From: Pontibacter sp. G13
GTDB lineage: Bacteria; Bacteroidota; Bacteroidia; J057
Direction: 5' to 3'
Length of the DNA stretch: 64,000 bases
Assembly (NCBI RefSeq): GCF_031851795.1
Contig: NZ_CP134696.1
Span: 4,960,001 to 5,024,000 of the forward strand
Shown here: piece by piece, positions 46,343 to 55,222 of the stretch
Position numbering within the stretch: position 1 is the stretch's first letter
Layout of the letters: every line of letters starts with the position of its first letter
Notes under the pieces: generated by a model
What the model was told of the DNA's origin: nothing
The model's input: only the letters and a program-made list of their open reading frames with translations
The model's database searches: none
Program-made: the position numbers and the translations under genes

Positions 46343-46859
46343 AGATAAAAACAGATCGATTGAAGAATTCCGCTTGTGGCCTGAGTGCAGGCAGCAGGGC
46401 GAGTGAGAATATCTTGCGCGGAGGATGAGAGGTGTAGGGGGACCCGAACCGGTGATGGTTCATCCCCTTGAGAGAATTTGTATACGATTGAAGTGGTTTT
46501 CCCCGGTGGTTACAACTGTAAAGGACTCGATACGAATAGTGGATATTCTATCATTCTATATGTTATCCTTGTTGTAATATGTTGCTAATTTATTGTCCGG
46601 ATTGATAAAATACAAGGGGACCGATAAAAATATTAACAAATACTTAACTCAAATTTTGAGGCATTCGCAGCAAGGAATCCCACTCTAATCCCTTGAATCG
46701 CCGCTTTTTGAAAGAATTTGTCCCAAAAGATTTGCCCTACGACCCTGATAGATAGAAGTTGTGTACCTGTAGGTTATCCACCAAATATGCACACAATGGG
46801 CTCGCTGTTCGGATATCAGGCAGATATGACTATATTTGGATTGAGTTTAACACGAAGCT
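46343..46859. other. AT-rich divergent region between susC and accD
   Basis: No gene is seen in these 517 bases. The segment 46500-46670 is strongly AT-rich (aataaattagcaac and aaaatattaac-type stretches), as expected of promoter DNA. It serves the minus-strand SusCD operon and the plus-strand accD. Confidence 0.5.
46831..46838 (+). promoter_or_regulatory. Likely -7 box of accD promoter
   Basis: TATATTTG matches the Bacteroidota consensus TAnnTTTG, 21 bases before the accD ATG. The -33 element is weak (gttc). Confidence 0.35.
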
Positions 46860-47744
46860 ATGAGTTGGTTCAAACGTGTCAAGGACAATATCCTGACCAA
46901 AACCGAGGACAAGAACAACACTCCGGATGGCCTATGGAAGAAGTGTCCTGCCTGCAAGAAAGCTTTGCAGACCAAGGCTCTTCGAAAGAATTCATATGTC
47001 TGCCTACACTGCGACCATCACCTTCGCATTGGTAGTGAAGAGTATTTCGAGCTACTGTTTGACGATGGCCAATACTCCGAATTCGGAATGGAGGTCGTAT
47101 CAAGTGACCCGCTGGAGTTTACGGATACCAAGAAATATCCAGACCGCGTAAAGGCGATGCAAGCCAAAACCGGTCTTCGCGATGCTTTGCGCACCGCATA
47201 CGGCATGTGCCACGGCAAACCGCTGGTTGTCGCTGCAATGGACTTCCGGTTCATCGGCGGTTCCATGGGGTCTGTTGTTGGAGAAAAAATCGCCCGTGCC
47301 ATTGATTACGGATTGGAAAACCATGTCCCTGTGCTGGTTATTTCCAAATCTGGTGGTGCACGGATGATGGAAGGTGCCCTCAGTTTGATGCAGATGGCCA
47401 AGATCAGCGCCAAGCTGGCCTTGCTTTCGCAAAAGAAGATTCCATACGTATCGTTGCTGACCGATCCTACTACAGGTGGGGTGACTGCCAGTTTCGCGAT
47501 GTTGGGAGACTTGAACATTGCGGAACCAGATGCATTGATCGGATTCGCCGGACCACGTGTCATCAAGGAAACCATCGGACGGGATCTACCCGAAGGCTTC
47601 CAACGTTCAGAATTCGTTCTGGAACATGGATTCCTCGATTACATCGTCCATCGTGGAGAATTGAAAGATCGCCTCGCCCAAAGCCTGCGATTGCTCATGA
47701 AAAACCCTCCACTGGAAAAAGAAGAAGAAACTACACAAGAGTAG
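46860..47744 (+). CDS. accD: Acetyl-CoA carboxylase carboxyltransferase subunit beta
   Basis: 294 residues. It forms the carboxyltransferase with AccA and makes malonyl-CoA for fatty acid synthesis. The N-terminal zinc ribbon is complete: Cys29, Cys32, Cys48 and Cys51 in [10 protein letters not shown] and [10 protein letters not shown]. The crotonase-fold core shows [57 protein letters not shown] and [14 protein letters not shown]. Length and order match AccD throughout the bacteria. accA is not in the window. A terminator follows 41 bases after the stop. Confidence 0.96.
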   Translation: MSWFKRVKDNILTKTEDKNNTPDGLWKKCPACKKALQTKALRKNSYVCLHCDHHLRIGSEEYFELLFDDGQYSEFGMEVVSSDPLEFTDTKKYPDRVKAMQAKTGLRDALRTAYGMCHGKPLVVAAMDFRFIGGSMGSVVGEKIARAIDYGLENHVPVLVISKSGGARMMEGALSLMQMAKISAKLALLSQKKIPYVSLLTDPTTGGVTASFAMLGDLNIAEPDALIGFAGPRVIKETIGRDLPEGFQRSEFVLEHGFLDYIVHRGELKDRLAQSLRLLMKNPPLEKEEETTQE

Positions 47745-47785
47745 GTACCCACCTACCACATTGTTACCCATTCTACAAAATAGCA

Positions 47786-47817
47786 CAAGGGAGCCGGCCA
47801 TTTGGTCAGCTCCCTTG
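47786..47817 (+). terminator. Terminator of accD
   Basis: 9-bp stem caagggagc / gctcccttg with a 14-nt loop, then ttggttt. It sits between convergent accD and trxA. Confidence 0.65.
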
Positions 47818-47960
47818 TTGGTTTAGATAGCTATGTATCGCTAATCGTGAATTCTTGCCAAGAGACTCATTGCAGGCAGTGGATCGTAAGATCCCACTTG
47901 GGATGCCAAGTAAGAATTTCCTTCTCCCTTTCTGTCAATCAGTCAAGCTCAAAATCGCAA

Positions 47961-48284
47961 TTAGGCGTGAGCTGCTACCTTGTTTTGGATCACGGATTTG
48001 GGGGCAATACCCACGTGCTTGTCTACCATCTCGCCGTTTTTGAATACCAACAAAGTTGGGATATTCATGACGCCATATTTCTGGGAAACGCCGGGATTAT
48101 TGTCTACGTCCAGTTTTCCGATTACCGCTTGGCCGTCCATTTCGGAAGCCAATTCCTCGATTACAGGAGCGATTGCGCGGCAAGGTCCACACCAAGTCGC
48201 CCAAAAGTCCACCAATACAGGTTTGTCGGATTTCAATACCAACTCCTCAAAATTGGCGTCGGTAAATTCAACGGGTTTTGCCAT
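47961..48284 (-). CDS. trxA: Thioredoxin
   Basis: 107 residues, the classic length. It reduces protein disulfides in the cytoplasm using the active site WCGPC (Cys32, Cys35). The cis-proline region is [15 protein letters not shown], and the buried Asp lies in [17 protein letters not shown]. No signal peptide. It is divergent from the oxyR gene, a pairing that fits oxidative-stress control. Confidence 0.96.
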   Translation of the reverse strand: MAKPVEFTDANFEELVLKSDKPVLVDFWATWCGPCRAIAPVIEELASEMDGQAVIGKLDVDNNPGVSQKYGVMNIPTLLVFKNGEMVDKHVGIAPKSVIQNKVAAHA

Positions 48285-48322
48285 GTTGATTCGATTTGAA
48301 GAAATTCTGCCCGAAAGGCAAG

Positions 48323-48353
48323 CAAAACTACAGCATTCTATCGGGTTCTACAA
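48323..48353 (-). promoter_or_regulatory. Likely trxA promoter
   Basis: On the minus strand TAGTTTTG (48330-48323) fits the -7 consensus TAnnTTTG and is preceded by TTG with a 20-base spacer. The box lies about 39 bases before the trxA ATG. Confidence 0.5.
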
Positions 48354-48366
48354 TCTGTTGCAACCT

Positions 48367-48413
48367 ACCACCATTTGCAATCCCTAGTTGTAAGGCGCCT
48401 GACAAATGGTGGT
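48367..48413. promoter_or_regulatory. 11-bp inverted repeat between trxA and oxyR
   Basis: Perfect arms accaccatttg (48367-48377) and caaatggtggt (48403-48413) with 25 nt between. The absence of a T run argues against a terminator. It sits upstream of both divergent promoters, so it may bind a regulator such as the adjacent OxyR; this is inference. Confidence 0.4.
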
Positions 48414-48517
48414 CATCGCAAAAGAACTGCCTGCTAAACGGGCTTGATCAGCTTAGGTTTTTCCATCATTGATCTGTGATTCAATTTAATCGATTTCTAC
48501 GGATTGTCTCTTGGACA

Positions 48518-48548
48518 TTTTTCCTCAACTCGCCTCCGTGTATATTTG
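48518..48548 (+). promoter_or_regulatory. Likely oxyR promoter
   Basis: TATATTTG at 48541-48548 fits TAnnTTTG. It is preceded by TTTT at 48518-48521 with a 19-base spacer, and the ATG lies 17 bases downstream. Confidence 0.45.
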
Positions 48549-48564
48549 CCCAAAATCGGAACAC

Positions 48565-49503
48565 ATGACTTTGACCCAATTTTCCTATGTGGTGGCGCTG
48601 GATACCTACCAGAATTTTGCGGATGCGGCCAGGCATTGCCATGTGACGCAGCCCACGCTGTCCACACAGATCAAGAAACTGGAGGAAGAATTGGGGGTTC
48701 TGCTATTTGACCGATCCAAAAAGCCCGTCATTGCCACATCGATCGGCCAACGGATCGTTCGGCAAGCCAAGCGAGTCCTAGAGGAAGCACAGCGAATTCC
48801 AGAGATGATTCAGGTGGAATCAGGATTATTTTCCGGGGATTTGAACGTGGGGATTATTCCGACCTTGAGTCCGTACCTGCTGCCTTTGTTTGTAACTCGG
48901 TTCATGGAGCAGTTTCCACATGTCAATCTCATTATCCATGAATTGATGACTCACCAGATCTTGGAGAAATTGGATAAGGGAATGCTGGATTTTGGCATTT
49001 TGGTGTCTCCACTCCCCAACCGAGAGCTCCGGATCGATCCGCTTTTTTACGAAGCATTTGTGGTGTATTTATCCGCCAATCACCCATTTACCCAAAAAGA
49101 TTCCCTATCCCTCTCGGAACTGGATGTGCAGGAAATGTGGCTACTCAAAGAAGGGCACTGCTTCCGAAATCAGAGTATGAGGATCTGTGCCAAACAGTCA
49201 TTTGACCAGCAGCGGCATCAACTTAAGTTTGAAAGTGGAAGTCTAGAAACGCTGAAGCGGATGGTAGACATGCAACATGGATACACCTTGCTCCCAGAAT
49301 TGGCGGTGCAGGAGTTGGACCCTAGTCGCCGAGCTTTGCTCAAGCCATTTGCCGAACCCAAGCCCGTGCGGGAAGTCAGCCTCGTCACGCGTAAAGATTA
49401 CCTCAAGGAAGAATTGCTGGATGCGTTTAAGCAGACCTTATTGGCATACATACCCGAAGAAATGCGTCAATCTCAGCGAGGAGAATTAATCCGATGGGAT
49501 TAG
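48565..49503 (+). CDS. oxyR: LysR-family hydrogen-peroxide sensor OxyR
   Basis: 312 residues from the ATG at 48565. The N-terminal winged helix-turn-helix is MTLTQFSYVVALDTYQNFADAARHCHVTQPTLSTQIKKLEEELG. In the effector domain, GHCFRNQSMRIC places two cysteines at residues 199 and 208, the same positions and spacing as the peroxide-sensing pair of E. coli OxyR. This supports a redox-sensing role rather than a generic LysR label. Target genes probably include the divergent trxA and stress genes elsewhere. It converges with the XRE-cupin regulator gene, with only 2 bases between stops. Confidence 0.9.
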   Translation: MTLTQFSYVVALDTYQNFADAARHCHVTQPTLSTQIKKLEEELGVLLFDRSKKPVIATSIGQRIVRQAKRVLEEAQRIPEMIQVESGLFSGDLNVGIIPTLSPYLLPLFVTRFMEQFPHVNLIIHELMTHQILEKLDKGMLDFGILVSPLPNRELRIDPLFYEAFVVYLSANHPFTQKDSLSLSELDVQEMWLLKEGHCFRNQSMRICAKQSFDQQRHQLKFESGSLETLKRMVDMQHGYTLLPELAVQELDPSRRALLKPFAEPKPVREVSLVTRKDYLKEELLDAFKQTLLAYIPEEMRQSQRGELIRWD

Positions 49504-49505
49504 CC

Positions 49506-50087
49506 CTAGTTTCCGCTTCCGCTGTCGAGGAATAGATACATCACCAACATGACTGCTGGCTCCTCGAAGTTGTTCTGGGGATTGTGGGGATGTCGCCCGT
49601 CGAAAAAGAGAGAGTCGCCCGGTCCGAGTTCCACCGCTTCCTCATCGATCAGGTAGGTGACCCGACCCGAGAGCATGTATTTGAATTCGAAGGCATCGGT
49701 TTGAGTCTTCTCGCGACTTGCACCGGGTTGAACGGTGAGAATGACCGCTTCCAATCCCACAGAAAGCAGGTTGCGGTTGTAGATCAATTGATAGGAGAAG
49801 CCCGCAGCATTTTCTCGCTCCAATTCCTTGAGATCTTCGCGACGGATTACGGTGTATTTCTGGAAGGTATCGCGCTCAATCCCCAAGAAAAATTCGCTGA
49901 GTTCTTCCTCCAGAGCGCCGACAAGATTGATGAGTACGGGCAGAGAAGGCAACGTACGGCCGTTTTCAATACGTGAAACCAAGCCCGCAGAAACACCAGC
50001 TTTTCCCGCTACGTTGCTGAGAGACAGTTTTTTGTCTTTTCGAATCTTCCTGAGTTTTCGGCCAATCCCGATGAGATATGCTTCCAT
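49506..50087 (-). CDS. XRE-family regulator with C-terminal cupin domain
   Basis: 193 residues. An N-terminal HTH_3 domain (GRKLRKIRKDKKLSLSNVAGKAGVSAGLVSRIENGRTLPSLPVL) is followed by a cupin sensor (about 110-185; VQPGASREKTQTDAFEFKYMLSGRVTYLIDEEAVELGPGDSLFFDGRHPHNPQN). Such regulators usually bind a small metabolite in the cupin barrel and control amino-acid or polyamine genes. The cupin keeps a His pair (RHPHNPQN) but the first metal motif is not obvious. Neighbours do not identify a target. Confidence 0.88.
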   Translation of the reverse strand: MEAYLIGIGRKLRKIRKDKKLSLSNVAGKAGVSAGLVSRIENGRTLPSLPVLINLVGALEEELSEFFLGIERDTFQKYTVIRREDLKELERENAAGFSYQLIYNRNLLSVGLEAVILTVQPGASREKTQTDAFEFKYMLSGRVTYLIDEEAVELGPGDSLFFDGRHPHNPQNNFEEPAVMLVMYLFLDSGSGN

Positions 50088-50265
50088 GAATGTCTGGGGA
50101 ATGTATTTGAGCGTGCTGCAAGCTAATCACCCCATCGGGCAACAACAACCATTCTGGCCATCGTTTGTCCGATCGGGTGAAATTGAAGGCTAAACATCCT
50201 GCACGAATCATCGTGATTGTTTGTACCAAGACCAAGCATGGAGATCTAGCTTTTTGGCCCTCCGC

Positions 50266-50307
50266 ATGAGCCTTTCCCTGACGCGGTATCCGCCCCAAAG
50301 ATCAAGC
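50266..50307. repeat. 42-nt repeat, copy A
   Basis: The 42 bases from atgagcctttccctgacgc onward recur at 54221-54262 with three mismatches. Both copies are intergenic. This one lies 11 bases past the mutS stop codon, between mutS and the XRE-cupin gene. Confidence 0.6.
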
Positions 50308-50318
50308 AAAAAACACGA

Positions 50319-52955
50319 TTAATCCATCAATGCCTGCTTAATCTCCTGAAGCTTTAATAAAGCTTCCACCGGTGTCATCCGATCGATATCCGAGCCCGCC
50401 AAAATGTTGCGGATCTTCAACGTATCCGCATCCTTCAACTCGAACATATTCAGCTGAACTGTAGGTTTGGAAGAAAACTTGACAGACTTAGCGGATTGCT
50501 TATCGTCGATCCGGTTTTGCTCGAAGTGCTTGAGAAGGTTCTTGGCGCGCTTGACCAATGTACTCGGCATACCGGCCATGGCAGCCACATTGATCCCGAA
50601 GGAGTGCTCGCTGCCTCCCGGTTTCAGCGTCCGGAGAAAGAGGATTTTGCCGTCGATTTCCTTCACCGATACATTAAAGTTTTTGACGCGCGGCAATCGA
50701 TTTTCCAGCTCATTCAGTTCGTGGTAGTGGGTAGCGAAGAGCGTTTTGGCCTGACAGCTGGGAGTTTCGTGCAGGTATTCCACTAGCGCCCATGCGATGG
50801 ATACCCCATCGTAGGTACTTGTTCCCCGTCCGATTTCATCTAGCAGAATCAAGCTCTTGCTCGTGGCATTGTTGGCGATCTGAGCAGTCTCGTTCATCTC
50901 GACCATGAAGGTGGATTCACCACTGGAGATATTGTCGGAGGCACCTACCCGTGTGAAGATTTTGTCTACAATACCGATCTGAGCAGCATCTGCCGGAACA
51001 AAGCATCCCATTTGAGCCATCAGGGTAATCAGGGCAGTTTGTCTCAGCAAAGCCGATTTACCCGCCATGTTGGGACCCGTGATGATAATGATCTGTTGGG
51101 ACTCATTGTCCAACTGAATATCGTTGGGGATGTAGGGGCTATCTGCCGGAAGAGTCGTTTCGATGACTGGGTGGCGCCCTTGCTTGATGTCGAGGGAGTC
51201 ATCGTCTTGGATGATGGGCTTGACATATTGGCGGGATTGAGCCACCCGCGCAAATCCCAAGAGCATATCCAATTCCGCAATCACCTTGGCATTGTGCTGC
51301 AAAGTGTGGAGGTGGAGCTGCATTTGGTGGAGGAACTGCTGATAGAGCTGCGTTTCCAACGTCTGGATGCGTTCCTCTGCGTTGAGGATTTTTTCCTCGT
51401 AGTCTTTGAGTTCTTCCGTGATATATCGCTCTGCGCTTGTGAGCGTCTGCTTGCGGGTCCATTCCACCGGAACTTTGTCCTTGTGGGCGTGAGTCACTTC
51501 GAGGTAGTACCCGAAAACCTTGTTGAACCCGATTTTAAGGCTTGTGATGCCCGTGCGTTCCACCTCACGCTGCTGCATGGCGAGTAGGAGATCCTTGCCA
51601 TTTCGCTTGATGGCACGGAGCTCATCCAATTCCTCCGAAACTCCCCCTCGGATGACCTGCCCATCCATCAGATTGGCACTGACTTCTTCGAGCAAGTATT
51701 TGTCCAAGACCGATAGGGCAGGGGTGGCATCGGAAAAAGAGTCGGCTTTTGAGGCAAGGATCGGGGCATCGAAACTCTGGAGCGTGTGCTGGATAGGAGC
51801 AATCTGCCGGAGAGAATCACGCAGGAGGGTGGATTCCCGAGGATTGATCCGCTGGGTGGCTACTTTGGAGGCCAACCGTTCCAAGTCTCCCAGTTGCTGG
51901 AAATGATCCACCAACTCATGGAGCTTGTTTTGATGTTTGAGGAAGGTCTCGACGGTATCCAGTCGTTTCTGGATTTGCTGAATATCTTTGAGTGGGAGCA
52001 GAATCGCCCGGCGAAGTCCCCTTGCACCCATTGGAGTCAGACATTGGTCGATGACATCTACCAGCGCCTTGCCATCTGGGTGGAGGGGATGTACCAATTC
52101 CAGATTGCGGATGGTAAACGGATCGAGCCAGACGAATTCAGAATCGTCAAATGGATAGATCCGCGAAATATGGCCAAGATTCTTTTGCTGCGTCTCATTG
52201 AGGTAATGGACGATTGAGCCCGCCGCGATGGTCCCGATTTTATCGTCTTCGATGCCAAATCCTTTCAGGGAGGTGGTTTGCAGCAGGTCGAGCAGTTTTT
52301 CCCGGGCGTAGTCATATTGATACACCCAGTCATCCAGCCTGCTCAGATAGAGCTTCTCACCGAAATGCTGGAGTACTTGGCGGAATTCACTCCGGCTGAC
52401 CAGTACCTCTGATGGTGAAAGCGTTTGGAGGACCTTTTCGGCGTATTCGAAGTTGCCAGAGAAACAGAAGAAATCCCCCGTAGAGACTTCCACAAATGCC
52501 ACGCCCACCTGCTTGGTGTTGTGGATATGGATGGAAGCCAGGTAGTTGTTGCGGTTGGAGTCGAGGACCTTGTCATTGAAGGTGACGCCAGGCGTGACCA
52601 GTTCTGTGACGCCCCGTTTGACGATTCCTTTGGCTTGCTTGGGGTCTTCCAATTGATCGCAGACCGCTACACGCTTGCCAGAGCGGACCAGTTTGGGAAG
52701 GTAGGTATCGAGCGAATGATGAGGAAATCCCGCCAATTCGATATGAGATGCTGCGCCATTGGCACGCTTGGTCAATACGATCCCGAGTACTTGGGAAACC
52801 TCCACTGCGTCCTCGCCAAATGTCTCGTAAAAATCCCCCACCCGAAACAGGAGAATCGTCCCGGGGTGTTGAGCCTTGATGGCGTAGTACTGCTTCATCA
52901 AGGGCGTTTCCTTCTTTCCGCTGGATTTCTTGCCGTCTTTTCTCGGTCTTGCCAT
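50319..52955 (-). CDS. mutS: DNA mismatch repair protein MutS
   Basis: 878 residues from the ATG at 52955 (MARPRKDGKKSSGKKETPLM); the frame extends upstream to 53012. Domain I has the mismatch-reading motif RVGDFYETFGEDA (Phe-x-Glu as FYE). The ATPase domain has Walker A TGPNMAGKSALLRQ, then SGESTFMVEM, Walker B LILLDEIGRGTSTYDGVSIAWAL and the ATHYHEL motif. The C-terminal region with PVEALLKLQEIKQALMD is typical of MutS. The Walker A has Ala where E. coli has Gly (GPNMGGKS), a common variation. It recognises base mismatches and recruits MutL. Confidence 0.96.
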   Translation of the reverse strand: MARPRKDGKKSSGKKETPLMKQYYAIKAQHPGTILLFRVGDFYETFGEDAVEVSQVLGIVLTKRANGAASHIELAGFPHHSLDTYLPKLVRSGKRVAVCDQLEDPKQAKGIVKRGVTELVTPGVTFNDKVLDSNRNNYLASIHIHNTKQVGVAFVEVSTGDFFCFSGNFEYAEKVLQTLSPSEVLVSRSEFRQVLQHFGEKLYLSRLDDWVYQYDYAREKLLDLLQTTSLKGFGIEDDKIGTIAAGSIVHYLNETQQKNLGHISRIYPFDDSEFVWLDPFTIRNLELVHPLHPDGKALVDVIDQCLTPMGARGLRRAILLPLKDIQQIQKRLDTVETFLKHQNKLHELVDHFQQLGDLERLASKVATQRINPRESTLLRDSLRQIAPIQHTLQSFDAPILASKADSFSDATPALSVLDKYLLEEVSANLMDGQVIRGGVSEELDELRAIKRNGKDLLLAMQQREVERTGITSLKIGFNKVFGYYLEVTHAHKDKVPVEWTRKQTLTSAERYITEELKDYEEKILNAEERIQTLETQLYQQFLHQMQLHLHTLQHNAKVIAELDMLLGFARVAQSRQYVKPIIQDDDSLDIKQGRHPVIETTLPADSPYIPNDIQLDNESQQIIIITGPNMAGKSALLRQTALITLMAQMGCFVPADAAQIGIVDKIFTRVGASDNISSGESTFMVEMNETAQIANNATSKSLILLDEIGRGTSTYDGVSIAWALVEYLHETPSCQAKTLFATHYHELNELENRLPRVKNFNVSVKEIDGKILFLRTLKPGGSEHSFGINVAAMAGMPSTLVKRAKNLLKHFEQNRIDDKQSAKSVKFSSKPTVQLNMFELKDADTLKIRNILAGSDIDRMTPVEALLKLQEIKQALMD

Positions 52956-53252
52956 AGATACAATGCGTGCTAGATGTGTCCCGTGATTGCCGGAGGCGCA
53001 ACAGCCAACCACCTGCTCGTGAGACCATTCGGCAGGGGAAATGTTGGATGTCGCGCAATAGATGCGACCGGGAAATCATGGGGAATGCGAATATAGCAAG
53101 ATTTGAGGTGTCGGCCGTCCGTGAAGATCAGAAAATGTCTTCCATGATTTCGAGAGAATGTAGAACTAGAACCCCGAAGATCTCCCTGTTTGGCACGAGG
53201 ATTTCAGCAGAGGATTCGCTTATTTCGTCCCAGCATTCTAAATCTGGCATTC

Positions 53253-53606
53253 ATGCAACAATTCTTCAACAGCCACCTCGGCAGATTCCGCCTCATCAGC
53301 CTAGTCGAAGGGATTTCCTACATCCTCCTTATGGGAGTCGGCATGCCGCTGAAATATATGTTCACTGACCATGCGGATTTGACAGAGCTGGGGACCTCAC
53401 TGGTCACCATGTTTGGCCGTGCACATGGCGGCTTGGTGGTCTTGTTCATTGTATTTGGAGCGTTGGCGGCCATGTCCCGCAAGTGGGATATCGAGAAGAT
53501 GGCCATTTTGTTTTTGGCCTCGCTGATTCCATTCGGCGCTTTTTGGGCGGAGAAGAAATATCTAGCACCAGAGGCCAAGGCCGAAGCAGCCCAAGCTACC
53601 GCCTAA
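53253..53606 (+). CDS. DUF3817 membrane protein
   Basis: 117 residues from the ATG at 53253 (MQQFFNSHLGRFRLISLVEG). Three membrane helices are visible, with the DUF3817 hallmarks FRLISLVEGISYILLMGVGMPLKYMF, GRAHGGLVVLFIVF and an alanine-rich C-terminus. The family is widespread and uncharacterised. It is monocistronic, and its stop is followed by only a weak stem-loop (gccc/gggc). Confidence 0.85.
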   Translation: MQQFFNSHLGRFRLISLVEGISYILLMGVGMPLKYMFTDHADLTELGTSLVTMFGRAHGGLVVLFIVFGALAAMSRKWDIEKMAILFLASLIPFGAFWAEKKYLAPEAKAEAAQATA

Positions 53607-53751
53607 CCCCGATATGATTGCCCTGCTTTGGGGCACTTTCTATGCTATTGGCCTGATCCCATTCCGGTTGATAAGCGGAGCATGCTGTTTTCCCTGATTT
53701 TGGGGTGCCGCGGCATGCTGGGTATCAGGTTTCTGTTGTGAGATAGGAGTT

Positions 53752-53910
53752 GCCGCGTCGGTCCCTTCCGGTCTACGCGGTCGCTCCGGTCGGTGGCTTC
53801 AAGATTCGCATGGCCAATGGTACCATCAATTGGCACATGTCACCCCGCAGAAGCCCTGATTCCACCGACTACACCTTCAGGCACCTCACCCCACACCAGC
53901 CATCCGCACC
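53752..53910 (-). repeat. Structured intergenic repeat element, copy 6 (degenerate)
   Basis: Minus-strand copy in the 668-base gap 53607-54274. The leader GTGCGGATGGCTGGTG and the stem gtcggtgg/ccaccgac (plus positions 53789-53796 and 53862-53869, 65-nt insert) are clear. The closing stem and the 35-nt-loop stem are missing or decayed beyond 53752, so this copy is truncated. Confidence 0.55.
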
Positions 53911-53965
53911 AGAGATCCAAGCTCACCCAGATTCGATCCAACCCCAAACTAGGCAGCCTCCCCCC

Positions 53966-54072
53966 CTTGATCGAAGATCAAGCCCATGGTCGAAGACCAA
54001 TTACCAAATGCCGTTAGCAATTGCTCGAAGAGCAATCAGACAAATTACATGGACAGTTGGTCGAAGACCAAC
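53966..54072. repeat. Array of four short hairpins with a common TC-GAA-GA core
   Basis: Four units at 53966-53982, 53987-53999, 54020-54036 and 54056-54072. Each is an inverted repeat of 5-7 bp around the triloop GAA: cttgatc-gaa-gatcaag, tggtc-gaa-gacca, attgctc-gaa-gagcaat and gttggtc-gaa-gaccaac. The variable position changes with its partner (A-T, G-C, C-G, G-C). The rest of the gap to 54274 contains the 42-nt repeat and a 13-bp inverted repeat. Confidence 0.6.
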
Positions 54073-54153
54073 CCCCGGCAATCGCGCGCCAGGAAAAAAT
54101 CCAAGTCGCCCATTCATCCAAGGAAACCCAAATCCCCAGGGCCACCCCCATGC

Positions 54154-54276
54154 GAATATTCGTTTTTGCGCCGAGATTTTGAGTGGAGACAAGGAAGGGA
54201 AATCGAGTTGGGTGTTCCCAATGAGACTTTCCCTGACGCAGTATCCGCCCAAAAGATCAAGCCAAAACGAATATTC
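54154..54276. repeat. 13-bp inverted repeat flanking the 42-nt repeat
   Basis: Arms gaatattcgtttt (54154-54166) and aaaacgaatattc (54264-54276) are exact reverse complements, 97 bases apart. The 42-nt repeat copy B ends 1 base before the right arm, which overlaps the stop of the convergent gene. Confidence 0.4.
54221..54262. repeat. 42-nt repeat, copy B
   Basis: 39 of 42 bases match 50266-50307 in the same orientation. Confidence 0.6.
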
Positions 54277-55222
54277 AGACGCCCCAGTGGTGGAGGACCA
54301 CCTTACCCCGCGCCCTTCGCGTCTCCAAATAAGACTGAGCCTGATCTGCTTCCGAGAAGGCAAAAGTCTTATCCACGATCGGTTTCAGCAGACCCGAATG
54401 CAGCCATTCTGCGAGTAGAGCAAGGTTTTCACGGTGAGATTTGACTACGACCACATGGACCTGTTGATTGCGGAAAGGATTGGTCAGGCCAGAGAGGAAA
54501 TTACCCGGAGTGGGGATGGTGGAGACATAGTGGCCTGCGGGGGAGAGCAGGTGTCGCGTTTTGGAATAGGATTGGTTCCCGAAAACATCGAAAAACACAT
54601 CATAGGTTCGAGGTTGTTCGAGGTAGTTGGTTTGCGTGTAGTCGATGACGAAATCGGCCCCCAGATCGCGCATACGATCCGTGTTGCGGTAGCTACAGAT
54701 GGCGGTCACTTCGGCACCGAGGATTTTGGCTATTTGGACGGCATGTACACCTACCCCTCCAGAGGCGCCATTGATGAGGACCGATTGCCCTTTGGCGAGT
54801 TGAGCTTGATCTCGCAGTCCCTGGAGGGCGGTGAGAGCTGCTAGTGGGATGGAGGCTGCATCTTCCCACGAGAGGGTATCTGGAACATGAGAGATTGTGG
54901 AGGCTGGGACGCTCACCACTTCTGCATAGGAGCCCCCTTTGAACACCTCTGTAAATCCGTACACCCGATCTCCCTTTTTGAAATCACCGATTTCGGGACT
55001 GGCCTGTACGACTTCTCCCGCAAAGTCTGAGCCCGGGATACGAGGAAATTTCCTGCCTGTCATGAATTTAAATCGCCCCTTACGGACTTCGCAGTCGATG
55101 GGGTTGAGGGCTGCGGCGTGAACATTGACGAGTACATATCCACGTTTGAGGGGAGGGGCAATTGTTTCGCCAAGGTGCAGCAACTCAGGCCCACCGTAAC
55201 GATCGTACAGGACAGCTTTCAT
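54275..55222 (-). CDS. Zinc-independent alcohol dehydrogenase / quinone oxidoreductase-like protein
   Basis: 315 residues from the ATG at 55222 (MKAVLYDRYGGPELLHLG). Medium-chain dehydrogenase/reductase. The N-terminal GroES-like domain shows NVHAAALNPIDCEVRKGRF, GSDFAGEV and GDRVYGFTEVF. The Rossmann domain has VLINGASGGVGVHAVQIAKILGAEVTAIC, then DLGADFVIDYTQ. There are no zinc-binding cysteines, so it is an NAD(P)H-dependent quinone or enone reductase type. It is monocistronic and divergent from the TonB receptor gene. Confidence 0.88.
   Translation of the reverse strand: MKAVLYDRYGGPELLHLGETIAPPLKRGYVLVNVHAAALNPIDCEVRKGRFKFMTGRKFPRIPGSDFAGEVVQASPEIGDFKKGDRVYGFTEVFKGGSYAEVVSVPASTISHVPDTLSWEDAASIPLAALTALQGLRDQAQLAKGQSVLINGASGGVGVHAVQIAKILGAEVTAICSYRNTDRMRDLGADFVIDYTQTNYLEQPRTYDVFFDVFGNQSYSKTRHLLSPAGHYVSTIPTPGNFLSGLTNPFRNQQVHVVVVKSHRENLALLAEWLHSGLLKPIVDKTFAFSEADQAQSYLETRRARGKVVLHHWGV

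Noticed and set aside
53966-54072. Hairpin array considered as a CRISPR
   Set aside because: Units are 13-17 nt, differ in sequence, and are 4-20 nt apart; no cas genes nearby.
53750-54444. Overlapping plus-strand frames of 222 and 152 codons in the gap before the quinone-reductase gene
   Set aside because: They run through the structured repeat, hairpin array and inverted repeats, are Pro/Arg/Ser-rich and have no family, so they reflect GC-rich non-coding DNA.
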